Part shown: one piece after another, positions 22,986-36,585 of the stretch | How the letters are laid out: every line of letters begins with the position of its first letter | Position numbering within the stretch: position 1 is the stretch's first letter | Source: Nepenthes gracilis | Lineage: Eukaryota; Streptophyta; Magnoliopsida; Caryophyllales; Nepenthaceae | DNA: 64,000 bases | Reading direction: 5' to 3' | NCBI GenBank assembly: GCA_033239525.1 | Contig: BSYO01000023.1 | Location: 14,269,304-14,333,303 of the forward strand | Translations under genes and position numbers: made by a program | The notes under the pieces: model-generated | The model's input: only the letters and a program-made list of their open reading frames with translations | What the model was told of the DNA's origin: nothing | Databases searched by the model: none

Positions 22986-23300
22986 GGCTTTCATGCTCAA
23001 GCATCAAGGGGCAACGGATTCTAAGTCCGAGGGCTAACTGAGTGCTGAATCCGAGGGGCGACCGGGGTGCCGAGTCTAAGAAGCAATCAGAGTGTCTAGT
23101 CCGAGGGGCAAGTAGGTGCCAAGTCCGAGGGACAATCGGGTGTAGAGTTAAGGGGTAACCCGATGTCGAGTCCAAGGGGCAACTGGGTGTCGAGTTTGAG
23201 GGGCAACTAGGTGTCGAGTATGATGAGAGACTAGGTACCGAGTCTGAAGAGCGACTGGGCGATAGTGCCGAAGGGCTCCTAAGCGTTAAGTCTAGAAGTG
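22986..23300. repeat. Degenerate tandem array, ~24-30 bp unit
   Basis: About eleven units follow the consensus gtccgaggggcaactnggtg followed by cga. Unit length drifts between 24 and 30 bp and substitutions are frequent. It is flanked on the right by LTR-like sequence, so it is probably a sub-repeat of an LTR or UTR. Confidence 0.75.
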
Positions 23301-23640
23301 CCTAAGCACGACCCAACATCATTATAAAGCGTGCAAAGCGCTTTAGGGTTTGTGACGAGAGACAGAGAGTGAAAAATACCACTTTGTAAAATAGACTACT
23401 AGCACCATCAATAAGAGAAAGAGAGATAGAGACGAAAAGCGAGTAGATGTCAATCCATATCGCCTTCACTGTTACTCGGGTTTGTATAATACAAGGCGTA
23501 AAGTCCTTGTTCTTGTAATTGAAATTTGTGTAACCGATTTTGTATAGTAAAAATTTTTTTGAACATTGTCCCGTAATTTTTTTTTCTTATTTATAAGAGG
23601 ACTTTTTACATAAAATTATTTGTATCTTATCACTTTAATT
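23301..23640 (+). mobile_element. LTR-like fragment (promoter-distal part)
   Basis: The end of this segment (tgtaaccgattttgtatag, T-rich, then a cataaaattatttgt word) resembles the end of the solo LTR at 44821-45567 (tttttgtaac, tcacgtaaaattat). I could not find ends or a target duplication, so it is a truncated relative. Confidence 0.4.
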
Positions 23641-26133
23641 TTATGATTATTGTCTATTTGCTGTGCATTGTTATCATTGCAGCTCGTCTTCTTTCTCAGT
23701 TCATCAAAATGGTCGGCTCATACCCAACACATATCACTTTTTTTATAAAAGAAGTATGATATTATTTCGGTTTGCATTCCTTATTACTAAATCATTTAAG
23801 AATATGTATATCTTTTTGCAAACAAAACTAAAAAATGTTGTTGACCAATACCTACAAATTTTAACTCTAAGAGTAAAATTCACTTAGCCATATTTCTTAA
23901 TTTAAAATTAAAGGATAATCATTTCTCAGTTGTCATGAGAAATTTTAAATCATTTCCAACCAAATCAATGCAAACATAATAAATGAGAAAAAAAATCACT
24001 TATAAAAAACATAATAAATGGATCATTAGCCTTGCCCTTAATATTACAAACTCATTTGTTATTAATTACTTCCCACTCAAGTATAATATCAAATATTTTC
24101 ATACTTGCCTAGATTTATAGGCTTCATTTCTTATTCCATTGCATTTTCTATCATTTTAGTTCTTTACCATAACTGTCATAATAAAATTTTAATTTTGATT
24201 ATACACTAACAATGAATGCTATCAAACAATTCTTCACATTAAAGATTCTAGTAAAGTGTCCTCATGTAATAGCCATTTACACCCTCTTTACAAACAATTT
24301 TTGTTAATTTTTAAATGCCAAGAATTATCACCATAAGAATCCAAAAATATATTTGTGAGGATGTATCCTAATATATTTTACCCCTCTAAGGAAAAATCAT
24401 TCTCCAAAATTATCACAAATTGCGATTCTATACCAATAATACTTCTATCTTAATCTTCATTAGTGAATATTTATAATAGACCACCAAAGTCATGAATATC
24501 TTAGACCATATTCTCTACCTATTTAGAAGTCATTTATTATAAAAGTTTACTGATATAGATGATTAAGTTAAGTATCTAAGTATCAATTAATATAATCTCC
24601 CCTCAAAAAGGTATATTGATAAAATTGAGCCATCACAAACTTAACTTATTCAAAAGGGATTTCATTACTGCATTCCGTTGCACCAAATTGTCAAAAAGAT
24701 CTAAGAATGATTAACTATCTGATTTATATTATTCATTATAGAGCATATCAAATTGATCGTATAAATCTGAAATCTGAATTTCAGCCGAAATCTGAATAAG
24801 AAGAACAATGGCGAGATCAAGTTCTTATGATTTTCTAAAGAATATAAAGCTCATTCAAGTAAAAGATCGACACCATAAAAATTATGTGTAGATCCTTATC
24901 ACATCCTCAGCCTAGAGTCAAATTATATTATTTCTTAGTTCTTAATTATCATAATCTAATTTTAGATTTAAATTTAAAAATTCATTTTATATTACACTAA
25001 TTAAAATCTAAACCGACACTGAGATGCAAATATATATCAAATACTAATAAACAACTCAAATAATAAGATAACAATCATTCAATCACAGGACTAAAAGCCA
25101 CACTCAAAAGTGGGTGAACATTGGCAACTAAATAATCTCGAATTATATGTAAGAAAAAACATTTCACCTAAAAATTAAAGTATTAAAATCAAACTTCTAA
25201 AATTTGTAATCGAACTTAAACATTACCGTCATAAGAGCACTATCTTTTGGAAGCCAAAAACAAATATTAACTGAAATAAAAGAAAATGTTAAAGGCTAAC
25301 CTAAAATATTACAGTTCAATTTAAAATATTTAATTGTTCTAGTACCCTAACATCAAATCCCAAGCAGTCTTCTCCTGATACCAATCTCTTTTAAGTTTAT
25401 CAAGCCCTTTAATTTGAAAGATTAGTAAAAATAGAGGTAATAAGACATATATATTTTAATATATGGATAGATACTGAACAAAATATGCTAGAATTATGTA
25501 TGATCAAAATTTTAAAAAGCTGATACTAATGATGATATATACAGAAATCTGTGCATACACATAAATCATGCCAAAATCAGTACAAATATATAAAACATGT
25601 GAAAATCTATGTACCTATCATTAAACATGTCAAGAATGCGCAAGTATACAAATCATGCTAAAATTATACAAATATATAAAAGAGCCAATGATCGATAATA
25701 ATTTTACTAACAAATAGCGACTATCAAAATTCGAGTTATGATTGTTTTCATATAATTAAAAACCATACGCCACTACTTATGACCCGATGGTGGGCCAACT
25801 ATATATAATTGCTATAGTTATATCCAACGATATTTTTCTCACCTGCAGATGATAGGTTCGACTTTTAATTTAATATTAATACATTAGAATATATTCAAAT
25901 ATAATATGTTAATCTTCTACAATGGTTCGTACTTGATAGATAAAAATTCTATTTAAATATAAATATTTATTTGTTTTTCTCATATCAAATAATATACTTT
26001 CTTCGTCAAAATTTATAAAAAAATTCCTTTACGTTTTATATAAATATATAACATGCAATAAAAATTATAAATATATAAGAATTTTCATGTGTAATTTAGA
26101 ATCATACAGAAATTTTAATGCATTATTTAAAGA
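23641..26133. other. AT-rich decayed repeats, no gene
   Basis: 2.5 kb of AT-rich DNA with no convincing frame. From about 25500 on, words such as tatacagaaat and aaacatg recur at irregular 40-60 bp spacing, suggesting an eroded tandem array. Confidence 0.4.
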
Positions 26134-28853
26134 CATGGCAAAGCTGTATTGCAAAAATTGTAGAAATTAATATAATTTACACTAAATATTTTCTTACAAA
26201 TGGGAAATATACAGAAATATTAGAGCTAAAATTTTATAAAATGAACATACTTTATATGGTTTCTCTCAATTATAAATATTTATGAACAAATATTATTTAT
26301 GAACAAATATGTGATAATTCAAAACATACAGAAGCATATATATTTAAGATTCAAGACCTATATTAATATTAAGTAGAATTTAAAGATATATAAGAATATT
26401 ATTATGAAAGTTCAATACTTAAACATGATATGTATGGATTTAAAATATGTATTTTATAAAAATTTATAAAATAAGAGTAATATCAAATACATGTAAAGTA
26501 TAATCACTTTAAGTACTAAAATAACACTTGCATGAACATTTGAAAGAAGAATGTAAGGTATGGTTCCAAATTTTTAAATTTTATTTATGGTTAATTAAGT
26601 TGAGATAAGTGAACTTGATGTTAAAGGAATAAAATTATATCAAAATTAATTTTAAATCAGGTCACATCGAGTTAAAAGACATTTAACTGACACGTTTTAC
26701 AAATAGGTGACAGGTCACATTGTGTTCTAGGTAAAAAGGTCGCACTTGATCGGAACTCGAGTGCATTTTACAATATATTCACGCTCGATACACAATCGAT
26801 GGATACTCGAACGCATTGTGGCAGAATACTAACATTTGATGCTGCCTGATGTGATGCTTGTACGCCATAGTGTTTGGCCGTCGTGCTCGATACATGCCTG
26901 ACGAGTGCATATGTGCCAATCTGTTTTATAAATTATGTCAAACTACTTTTCAGTTGTTTTCCACCAGATTTTGAGAGATGAGAGAGAAGGAGAAGAGAAG
27001 AAAAAAGAAAGAGAAAAAAAGTTAGAAAAAGGCCTTTGAAGTAAATCCAAGTAAGATTTTGGTGAATTTGAAATCAAAATAAGTGCATCCTAAGCCTAAT
27101 TTCCTTTGTTGTTGAATTCCTTCTGCTTTTTTGAGTATTTATTATTTTAAATACTCATAGATACTATATTTTCATACTTAAAATGTTTATTCATCACATG
27201 TATGCACTATTATTCTCATTTTTCTGTAATATTATATGAAATCCACGTTTAAAACTCATGTACATTGTAATGTTTAGCTGACTTTTGTAATATTGAACAT
27301 GTATATCTTTAAACTTTGTTTTAATACCCATGCATGTTATAATTTCATATGTAAAGTGTTGATACTTCACATGCATGAGTTCACAACACCTTTCTCTGTA
27401 AATTTTATGAAATTTATGCTCTTAATATACATATATGATGTTTCTCAACTAGTTCTTACACTAATACTCAAGCATATTTTGAATTATCAGTTAAATACTT
27501 TTATATACTTTGATTTTTGTCTATAATGTTTCAATATATTCTAAATCCTTAAATACATACTTTGCCTATCTTAAATTTGTTATAAATTATCCCTGCATGT
27601 CTTAGAATTGAAAAAAAGTGCTAAAATTTTACTTATTACACATGATTCCTATAATTTTTTGTAAAAAGTCAACCATTGTATGTCTAAAATTTTCTAATAT
27701 CACTCTTATATGCTTTAAAATATCACAATTAAGCTTTTTATAGAAATTTTATACACTGTATGATAAGAAATTGAAGAAAAACTCTATGATTTGCGAAAGA
27801 ATTAAGAATATTTTTTTTCTTCGAGATGAGAAAATATACGGATTATTTGTAATTGTGTAGAATTTTTATCGATTTATATATCGGACCATTGTAAAAAAAG
27901 TAGTAGTAGTATATTATAACATGTTTTAGTATATCAAAGTAGTAATCGACGTTCAAAGCGGATGAAAGCAACGTTTAGCCTCGTGTATAAGGTTATATGT
28001 ATGAAGGCTCACCTATGGGTCTTAAATAATAGCATAAAATTTTTGATTGTGTGAAAATAAATATACCCCAGGTTTTGATTATTCGTTCATTTGTCGGTAT
28101 GACCCTACCGGCCCTTAATCCATAAGAAATTAGCATGAATTAAACATGTTTCCACAGTATACTATTTTGAATAAAAAGTTGAGTTATAAGTCTGAAATTA
28201 TGCATGATTGTTACGGAAAACTCTGATTTTACATTCGAGTTCAATCATATTTTTTCCAACAATTTGAGGTAAATTGTATGCTTGATTGTATAATTATATA
28301 TCTTATTAAATTTTTAACTCATTCTTACTTTCATTTTTTATAAATCCCTCAAGATTAGCGGTTCGAACACTGATAAATTGAGGATATCATTAAGAAAACG
28401 GTCAAAGGATGTAAAATTAAATATTTGGATATTTGATATTGTATTTTATTCAAAACAATGGTCTTAAAATATTTATTTATATTTCGATTGGATGTGTTTG
28501 TATTGGATAACGGTTTTGAATGCTCCTATAAGTGATGTAATTGGACTCAAATTTTCTTATTTGGGTTTTTATTTACTCTAATCTTGGTATACGTATGACT
28601 CCTTACGTATATCACGACATCATGGTAAGGTTAGCATTTTAGCCACTTGACAATGTAATATTTTTGGGTCTCATGATGTGCTTGTTGATATATAATTTTA
28701 GAGTCACATCTGATATATTAAATTTTAAAATAAAAAAATTTGTCAATCTTATTTTAAATCTGTTAATATAATAAAGAAGAAGATTAATAACGTCGTTTAA
28801 TTTGAAATGGATCAATTCTGTTAACTATTTGGGTTCGATACAGGGGCGTGACA
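26134..28853 (+). mobile_element. Possible decayed large LTR (right end clearer than left)
   Basis: The right end tacaggggcgtgaca is the typical end of the large-LTR type seen at 20032-22652. Within it are a CTCGAG-containing block (26735-26900), a tataaatt promoter-like word (26928), a purine-rich leader (26965-27030) and an eroded array of catgtatg/catgcatg words (27180-27420). A left end at 26134 would give agaca as left flank against aagac at right, shifted by one base; this is suggestive, not firm. Confidence 0.35.
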
Positions 28854-31755
28854 AAGACATTCTCAAAGAATTTAGAAATAAATAATAATAAAGAAATAAA
28901 CGATTTAGATATACTTACATTCACTTAATTTTACTAAAATATTTCTTAATTTTACCTTAACTTCTTTTTCTTATTCTTTCTCTCTTTTGTTCTCTCTATT
29001 TTCCTCTTTTCTTTCTCTCTTCTCTAAAAAATTTAGCAAAAATAAGTTAAAATTGATGCAGGCGTCTAGTTATAGAAAATTGATGCATGAGTATTAATTA
29101 TGCACAAATCGGACGTTAAGGCATAATTTCACATTGTACAAGCACTCTTCAAGCGCTAATATTCGATCCCAAATACACACGTGTACCTTTGGACTGCACC
29201 TCAAATAAACATTCTATTTGAAATGCGATTATATGTGGATCAAGCGCAAATTAGGTACAACTCAATTTAACTCATTCCGATCAGAAATTTAATTTTTTTT
29301 TAATTTTGGAACATAAATAAACCTAAAATATTCATCAAAATAATTAAATTAATCATCATTAAAATTATCTTTTAGGATATATATTTTACAATCCTTTCAC
29401 AACAATCTATAGTTATAACCAGTAAAAATCCATATTATCCAATTAGGATCCAATGATATCCAACATGTGCTTCTATTTCTCTAGCTGTATAGTTTATTAC
29501 TACTAAACATAGAATTCACAAAAGGAAAATTAATATCACTATTAATTTTACGTTGAACACTTACAAGTAAAATAACTCAACCAAACGCACAATAATATTT
29601 CAAAATTGCTTTGTCTTTCTTCTATTTAACCATTTGCAATACTTAAGGTTAGGTTTATTTTTCTTATATTTATAAACATCTTCTTTTATCTTTTAGTTCA
29701 TTTTGTAGTTTCTCTTGCATTTAGAGATATAAACCCTTATAAAAATGGATTAAACTATAAGGGAAACTTGTCCTAGAAATATAGTCACCACTAAGCCTCT
29801 CATCCTTTAATTCTACAAGAAATCAACCACAATAAAAATCTAAAGCCTTTTGTAAAGATTGAGGCTTACATATGCTTCAAATATTTAATATTATTGCTTA
29901 TATCAAAAGTCCAACTACCTACAACTCTAATCACTATAGACAATTTGTTGTCAACAGGACCTGAATCCCCCGACGCAGCCCAAACTATCATGTTGACTTT
30001 CAAATCATATCACTCATCATCTTAAAGATGTTCATAATTAAAATGTCAATAAATTTTAAGTGCTTAAAAATATTAAGAGAAATAAAATATCTAATACATC
30101 TACAAATTTAAAAGATACAGACTCAATAATAAATATCGAATTACTCTCTAAAAGAGAAATAAAAAAATATTTTTACCATCACTCATAAAACTGCTAAATT
30201 TTAGGATTATCTCTTCCGAGTTCTTAACAACAATTACATGAACTTCAACTAGCACTATGATATCTCTTTAATTTAGAGTAAAAAAATCTATAGATGAGCC
30301 CAATGCATACCAAGTAATTAAAATCAATAATACAAAAATACAAGTATCTTAGAGGATAACATCAAATATATATAAAATTAATAATAGCATACAATAAACC
30401 AACTATCCGAGACTCATCACTATGTCATAACCATGACCCGAGAGTTATAAGGATAAATGGATATCAAAATTATAATAAAGCTTCTACCGAATCTAAATAT
30501 CAATTTAACACCAAGTCACTTCTGTATGAGATAACGAGAATTTTCGTGGATCTTATTCTACTATATTGAACCAAAGGTCATACATTTATATCCCAATCGG
30601 TTAGATAAGTTCTACATACTCCCTGACATTTGTGGCATCCTTACCATCCCTACAATCCTTCTGAAATCTTCAGCTGCAGTATACTCACACTATCTATAAA
30701 ATCCCTCCTTTGTGATATATCAGATACCACTCCCTATAATGATCACCAGGATATAGGCATCCCTCCTCATTATCAACAACCGTAACTTCTAAGCTGAAAT
30801 ATTTATTTAAAAAGTGTAGACTATTCTAAAGTCTTATCGACATTCCATTTCTCCAGTACCTTAGAGTCTTAAATACTCTTTTTTTCTTATTCATAGAATA
30901 CGAATAAAGTATATATACATAATCTAAGTTGAGCCAATAAATCAATTACCATGAGAATAAGAAAATCTAAAAATATATTGAATATTTGATTAACCCCTTA
31001 ATATTATAATCGATTTTTATCGGCCATTTTGATGTATTAATTTCATTTCGAATGCTATAAAAATACCTCTTATTTTGTCACTATCGAACAAAGCACACAA
31101 CTACTAATCTTATTCAACTATCTTGACTAATTCCATGAGGTCTAATCAAGATAATAAAATACTATTAGTTTTATCTTTAAATCAACATATAAATATATAC
31201 ACACACACACATAACATACTCTAATATGGAAATCAAGTAGTATGAGCAGTATATCGATTAGCCGTGGTTCTAAAAGTTCTTTTCTTGTCAATGTTTGACA
31301 ATTGAATGGCCTCGTAGCATCTTCACGTTTTCATGGCCATTCACCTCATGAGCACTTCATAGATGCTTCCATTTCACTGAGCTACCATAAAATTTGTTAA
31401 CTTTGTAAGGCAAAATACCGATAATCCAATTTCACTAGCTACCCACATAACGAGCTCCACCTTGGGTGAACAGTGTCGTCTTCTCCCTGGTTCGCCTTTG
31501 GCGGCCACGGACAGCGTTGGGACTGTCGCCATAATCGGTTGATTACCTTCTCATGAAATTTTCTAGCTTTATTCTACCAACATATATAGAGTTTTTCACT
31601 ACTAGCATGGTCCAAACAGAGCATCGAATGCTCTGTTTTTTTCCTTCTCTCCTGATTCTTACAAATAATTAATGAAAATCCTAGCTTTCACCTTCTAACT
31701 TGCAAAACAATGATTTTTTTAATATGAATATGTTTGGTTATGAATAACTTTCGTA
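28854..31755. other. AT-rich decayed repeats, no gene
   Basis: No recognisable coding sequence. 28960-29270 looks like a minus-oriented piece of the same LTR type as 26735-27050 (pyrimidine-rich run, then cgctcgag-like derivatives such as caagcgctaatattcg). The remainder is unassigned. Confidence 0.4.
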
Positions 31756-31760
31756 TGGAT

Positions 31761-32566
31761 TGTTAGAAATAAACTATGTATTTGAACAACGAGGAAATAT
31801 GAAATAAACGATGACAAGCACATAGCAATCAATCACTAGTAATAAAGGCATGATTTTTACGTGGAAAACTCCCTATGAAACGAGAGAGAAAAACCACGGG
31901 ACACGGAGTCCGAACTTTTTCACTAGCAACAATTGATTGGTTACATAAATCTCAAGGGTCATAATCCCCTTGCGTCACACAACCGGTACAAGAAATATAA
32001 AGAGCAAGAGTAGAGATAAAACCCGACAGATGTTCCTTTCAGCAGTAAGAATTTCATGCGTGTGATTGGTGGAGATTGGAACTTGATTCAAAACCCAACC
32101 GGATGCTCAAATCTTCTCTTCTTCTTCTCCTCTCTTTTTCTCTTCTTTTTCTCTCCTAAACGACGCTCAAATTTGATCAACATACCCTAAAATGCAAAGT
32201 GCGTGTTTTATAAAAACAGGTGTGCGCTCGAGCACGCATCAGGCACAAGCACACGCTCGAGCGCCATTCGGGCGCATATCCAGTGCCATGCTACTGGAAT
32301 TTGGGCTCGAGGGCATTCAGGCGAGAAGCGAGCGAAGGCTTACTGGAAAACGCACTCGAGCGCAATTCAGGCATGAAACGAGTGGGAGCTTGCTGGAAAA
32401 TGTGCTGAGCGCAATTCAGGCGAGAAGCGAGCGGGAGCTTACTAGAAAACGTGATCGAGCGCCCAACAGGCGCAACTCGAGCCTTCCTCATACGGTGAGG
32501 ATATTTGCCTCCATCCGCCACATCAAGTGGGTATGGGCCCACACGAAAATGACCCATAATACAATA
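31761..32566 (-). repeat. Left (3') LTR of the minus-strand copia element
   Basis: It aligns throughout with 36586-37377. The final base pair of the terminal CA has mutated to TA. It contains CTCGAG-bearing sub-repeats at 32220-32480 and a TATA-like ttttataaaa (32207-32216). Confidence 0.9.
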
Positions 32567-32859
32567 AACTTCTCCTCATTATCGTGTGGAGCCATTCATC
32601 GTCATCCTGGCAATAGAATAGCAAGTTTTAAGCTTCCCCTTTTGCAATGCTTTTGTCATCATATCCGATCTATTCTCCTCAATCCTGACCTTTTTCAGCA
32701 CCAACAACCTCGTGTCAATCACATTCCGCACTCAGTGATACCTCACATCGATATGTTTTGATTTGGAATGAAATAACAAGTTCTTGTAAAGGTGAATCGC
32801 ACTTTGATTATCACAAAGCAACACATATCGTTTCTACTTGAGACCAAGTTCCTGAATAA

Positions 32860-34288
32860 ATTTCTTCATCCATAGCATCTATTTGCTTGCCTCCGTTATA
32901 GTAATGAACTCCGCTTCAGTAGTGGAAAGAGCAACACACCTCTGTAATTTTGATTGTCAGAAAACGCCTCCTCCCGTGAACATGACTAAATAACCCGAGG
33001 CAGACTTCCGTGAATCGACATCACCTACCATCTCTGTATTAGTATACCCAACCAGAAATAGCATGTTGCTTCCAAAGTATAAACACAGTTTAGAAGTTCC
33101 TCGGAAATACTTTAGAATTCATTTTACCGCGGACCAATGCTCCTTACAAGGATTTGACAAGAATCGACTAACGTTCCCAACAGTATAAGCTATATCTGTC
33201 ATCGCACACATCATGACATAGATTAGGCTCCCCACGGTTGAAGAATAGGGTATACCTTTTATGTATGATTTTTCATCTTCTGTAGGACATTGCTGATTGC
33301 TCAACTTGAAGTGATTGGCCAACGGGGCGCTCACCGATTTTGACTTTTTTATGTTAAAATATTGAAGCACTTTCTCCACATAGCTCTCTTATGATACCCA
33401 TAACTTTCTTGTTTTGCGGTCCGAAAAATTTGAATTTTTAAAATTTGCTTCGCTGATCCCAAATCTTTCATAGCAAAGGACTTCCCAAGTTGTCGCTTTA
33501 ACTCCGTGATCCGGGAGGCATTACGTCCAACTATCAGCATATCATCCACATAAAGTAAGAGACCAACAAAGTCATCCTCAAAAAATGTCTAAACAAAGAC
33601 ACAATGATCCGAAGTCGTCTTTTAATAGCCCTGACCCATCATGATAGACTTAAGCTTCTTGTACCATTGCATTGATACTTATTTCAATCCATACAGACTT
33701 TTCTTGAGATGGCACACTAAGTGTTCCTTCCCCTTGACCAGAAATCTCTCAGGTTGTTCCATGTAGATCTCCTCCTCAAGATCACTGTGAAGAAATGTCG
33801 TCCGCACATCATCCGTTCTACTTCCAAGTCAAAAACAGCAGCCAACCCGACCACCACTTGAATAGAAGACATCTTTACCACTGGAGTAAAGATCTCATCA
33901 AAATCAATACCCTTTCGTTGATTGAAACCCTTCACAACCAATCTCGCTTTGTACCTAGGTTGTGAGTTGTTTTCATTGTCTTTAACCCGAAGACCCACTT
34001 GTTCTTCAACGCTCATCTTCCCTTTGGCAACCTTGTCAACTCAAACGTGTGATTTTCATGTAGCGACGCCATCTCATCTCGCACAACTTCCATCCACTTC
34101 ACCTCATGTTCATCCTCCATTGCTTCCTCAAAACATTCAGGCTCTCCTCCGTCGGTAAGTAACACATACTCCTTGACCGATAGACAAATAGAAGGTCTTC
34201 GATCTCTCGTGGATCGTTGGAGTGGAATAGACTCGATAGACTCAGCAGTATCAAGAGTAACAGCCTCATCCTCATCTCTATCGGGCAT
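32860..34288 (-). pseudogene. Copia reverse transcriptase and RNase H remnant
   Basis: The linker and start of reverse transcriptase (EEAMEDEHEVKWMEV, FELTRLPKG) and the fingers/palm (PRYKARLVVKGFNQRKGIDF) are in good order. A frameshift follows near 33820. The active-site LLLYVDD is intact near 33548, followed by MKDLGSAKQIL. RNase H sequence continues to about 32870 (STTEAEFITITEASKQ on the minus strand). The copy cannot give a full polyprotein. Confidence 0.85.
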
Positions 34289-35680
34289 TGGAGTCTCATG
34301 TTCTTCTTCCTCTTCAGCATTGTCTTGATTTTCACTCTAATGACGGACAGGTACCGGCGTAAGATTAGAATCACATGCCCGACTGTCATCATTGTTGGAG
34401 ACAGTCTTTGCATCTTTGCCAATATCCTCTGTGGTCTCATTCTCGACAAACACAACAACCCTAGATCGAACCAACTTCTTCTCAATCGGATCATACAGTC
34501 GATATCCAAACTCATCTTTCCCGTAACCAAGAAATATGCACTGTCTGGTCTTTAACTCCAGCCTGGTCTTTTCATCTTTAGGAATGTGAACAAAGACCTT
34601 ACATCTAAACACCCACAAGTGATCGTAGGACACTTCCTTTCTAGACCATATCTTTTCAGGCACTTCTCCTTTCAAGGTACCATACAGTGACAAATTGACG
34701 ACATGAGCCACGGCCCTCAAGGCTTCCCCCCAAAACGAACTGGAGAGCTTCGCCTCTGAAAGCACACATCGAACCCTCTCCATCAAAATCTCATTCATCC
34801 GTTCGGCCACCCCATTTAGTTGCGGTGTCTTCGGAGGAGTCTTCTGATGGCAAATTTCATGAGATCGAAAATACTCATCAAATGCTCCGATGTAGTCCCC
34901 ACCATTATCACTATGAATGCATTTTAGTTTCTTCTCCGTTTGCCTCTCAACCAAGGTATGAAAATGTTTGAAGAATGTAAGAGCTTGATCCTTCGATTTC
35001 AGCAGATACACCCACAATTTTCGAGAACAGTCATCAATGAATGTGATGAAATAAAAAGCACCTCCAAGAGTCTTCACCTTGAATGGGCCACATATATTGG
35101 TGTGGACTAATTCAAGAAGATCAGTGTTCCATATGGATGAGTTACCATTGAATGAAACTCGTCGTTGCTTTTCCGCCATGCCATGGGGACAAGTCTTCAA
35201 CTGGGCTACTTTTATACCCTGAAGACAATTCTTCCTAGCTAAACAGTTCAAGCCCTTCTAACCCATGTGACTCAACTGCCGGTGTCACAAATCTGAAAAC
35301 TCCTCATCTCTAGCAACATGCACATCTCCCGCTACAATCGAGGCTTGCAATACATACAAGTTGAAAACTTTTCTACTCCGAGCTATAACTAGAAACCCTC
35401 TAATCAACTTCTATACTCCTTCGCAGAATGTGCTACAAGAGCCCTTATCATCAAGCTTTCCCGCCGAGATCAAATTCAGCCGAATATCCGGGACGTGTCT
35501 AACATCCATCAACAGCAACTTAGTTCCATTATTCGTGGTGAGGCACACATCACCACAACAAACAATTCGGGATGTACCTTCATTGCCCATTTTTAACACT
35601 CCAAAATCGCCAGGAGTGTATGACGTGAAGAACTTCCTCGTGACATGACATGAAGTGAAACACCACTATCCACCACCCAG
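34289..35680 (-). pseudogene. Copia protease and integrase, integrase frame nearly intact
   Basis: The protease active-site word VDSGVSLH is readable near 35665. A GAG-pre-integrase region (DVRHVPDIRLNLISAG) follows, and then a long integrase frame of about 300 codons (34337-35251). Of the catalytic triad, the second and third acidic residues are present (HSDNGGDY and NGVAERMN), but the first aspartate is asparagine (VHTNICGPF where family members have Asp). That change alone should abolish strand transfer. Confidence 0.85.
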
Positions 35681-35820
35681 TTTGTCTCAAGATCAGCCAG
35701 ATTGATCATCTCATCCTCCTAACACACCAACCAATGATCACTCCCGGTAACAACAACAGCTCTTTCTTCATCTCGAGTCTTGTTTGCCTTCTTTTCATTA
35801 CTCTCTGTATTTTCTCGTTT

Positions 35821-36560
35821 TCACTTATAGCAATACTTCCTGATATGTCCATTCTTTCCACAATGATGGTACTCGAAGTTTTGATACCTCGATCTAGATT
35901 TGCTTCGACCCTTTTCTGCAGGTTTAAGGCCACGCCCCTTATTTCTTCCCCATGACTCGGAGACTAATACTTCGGATTGCATAGAAGATCCCTGTGATAG
36001 GCGTCTCATCTCTTCATTCAACACCGCTCCCTTTTTTATCTCAAGGGTTATCACGCTGTTCGAAATTGTATTGGCGATAGTAATCCTTATCCCCTCCCAG
36101 GAGTCCTGTAAGTTAGTTAGAAGCCACAAACCCAATAGTTCATCATCAAATTTTATACTCATGCCACTCAATTGATCAACACATCCTTAAAATTCATTTA
36201 AGTAATTGATGACAGACGAGCCCTCCTTGTACCTCACTTGCATTAATTTTATCAAGTGAAACAATTTATTGTTACCAGTTTTCGAAGCATAAAGTGTTTC
36301 AAGTTTTTCCACAAGGTTCTTACATGTGTCTCATTCCGGATGTGGTTATATACATTGTCATCCACAAATTGTCGAATATAAACACAAATTTGTTCATACT
36401 CAAATGCCCATTCCTCCTCGGATTTCGATTCCAATTTTTGCATAGCAAATACTGGATGGTGTAACGATTTCACAAACAACAAGTCCTCCATCTTGCTACG
36501 CCAAATACCATAATTCGTGCCATTAAAACAAATCATTTTATTTTTGGCCTCTATCGATTC
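35821..36560 (-). pseudogene. Copia gag remnant with damaged zinc knuckle
   Basis: KMICFNGTNYGIWRSKMEDLL opens a UBN2-type copia gag. Frames shift near 36250 and again before 36171. The C-terminal part ends in YHHCGKNGHIRKYC, where the first cysteine of the CCHC knuckle is replaced by tyrosine. No clear start ATG survives next to the primer site. Confidence 0.8.
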
Positions 36561-36572
36561 AAACGAACCTTT

Positions 36573-36583
36573 CTCTGATACCA
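36573..36583 (-). other. Primer-binding site, initiator Met tRNA type
   Basis: Minus-strand tggtatcagag lies two bases from the LTR end and matches the canonical plant copia primer site. Confidence 0.9.
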
Positions 36584-36585
36584 CT

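Noticed and set aside
22986..23300. Short regular repeats that could be mistaken for a CRISPR array
   Set aside because: Units are contiguous and degenerate with no unique spacers, in plant nuclear DNA; it is a tandem array.
23641..31755. Various 60-90 codon frames in AT-rich DNA
   Set aside because: Length is within chance expectation, codon use is AT-driven, and no motif was seen.
32192..32761. 189-codon plus-strand frame
   Set aside because: It runs across the copia LTR sub-repeats and into the antisense of RNase H, so it is incidental.
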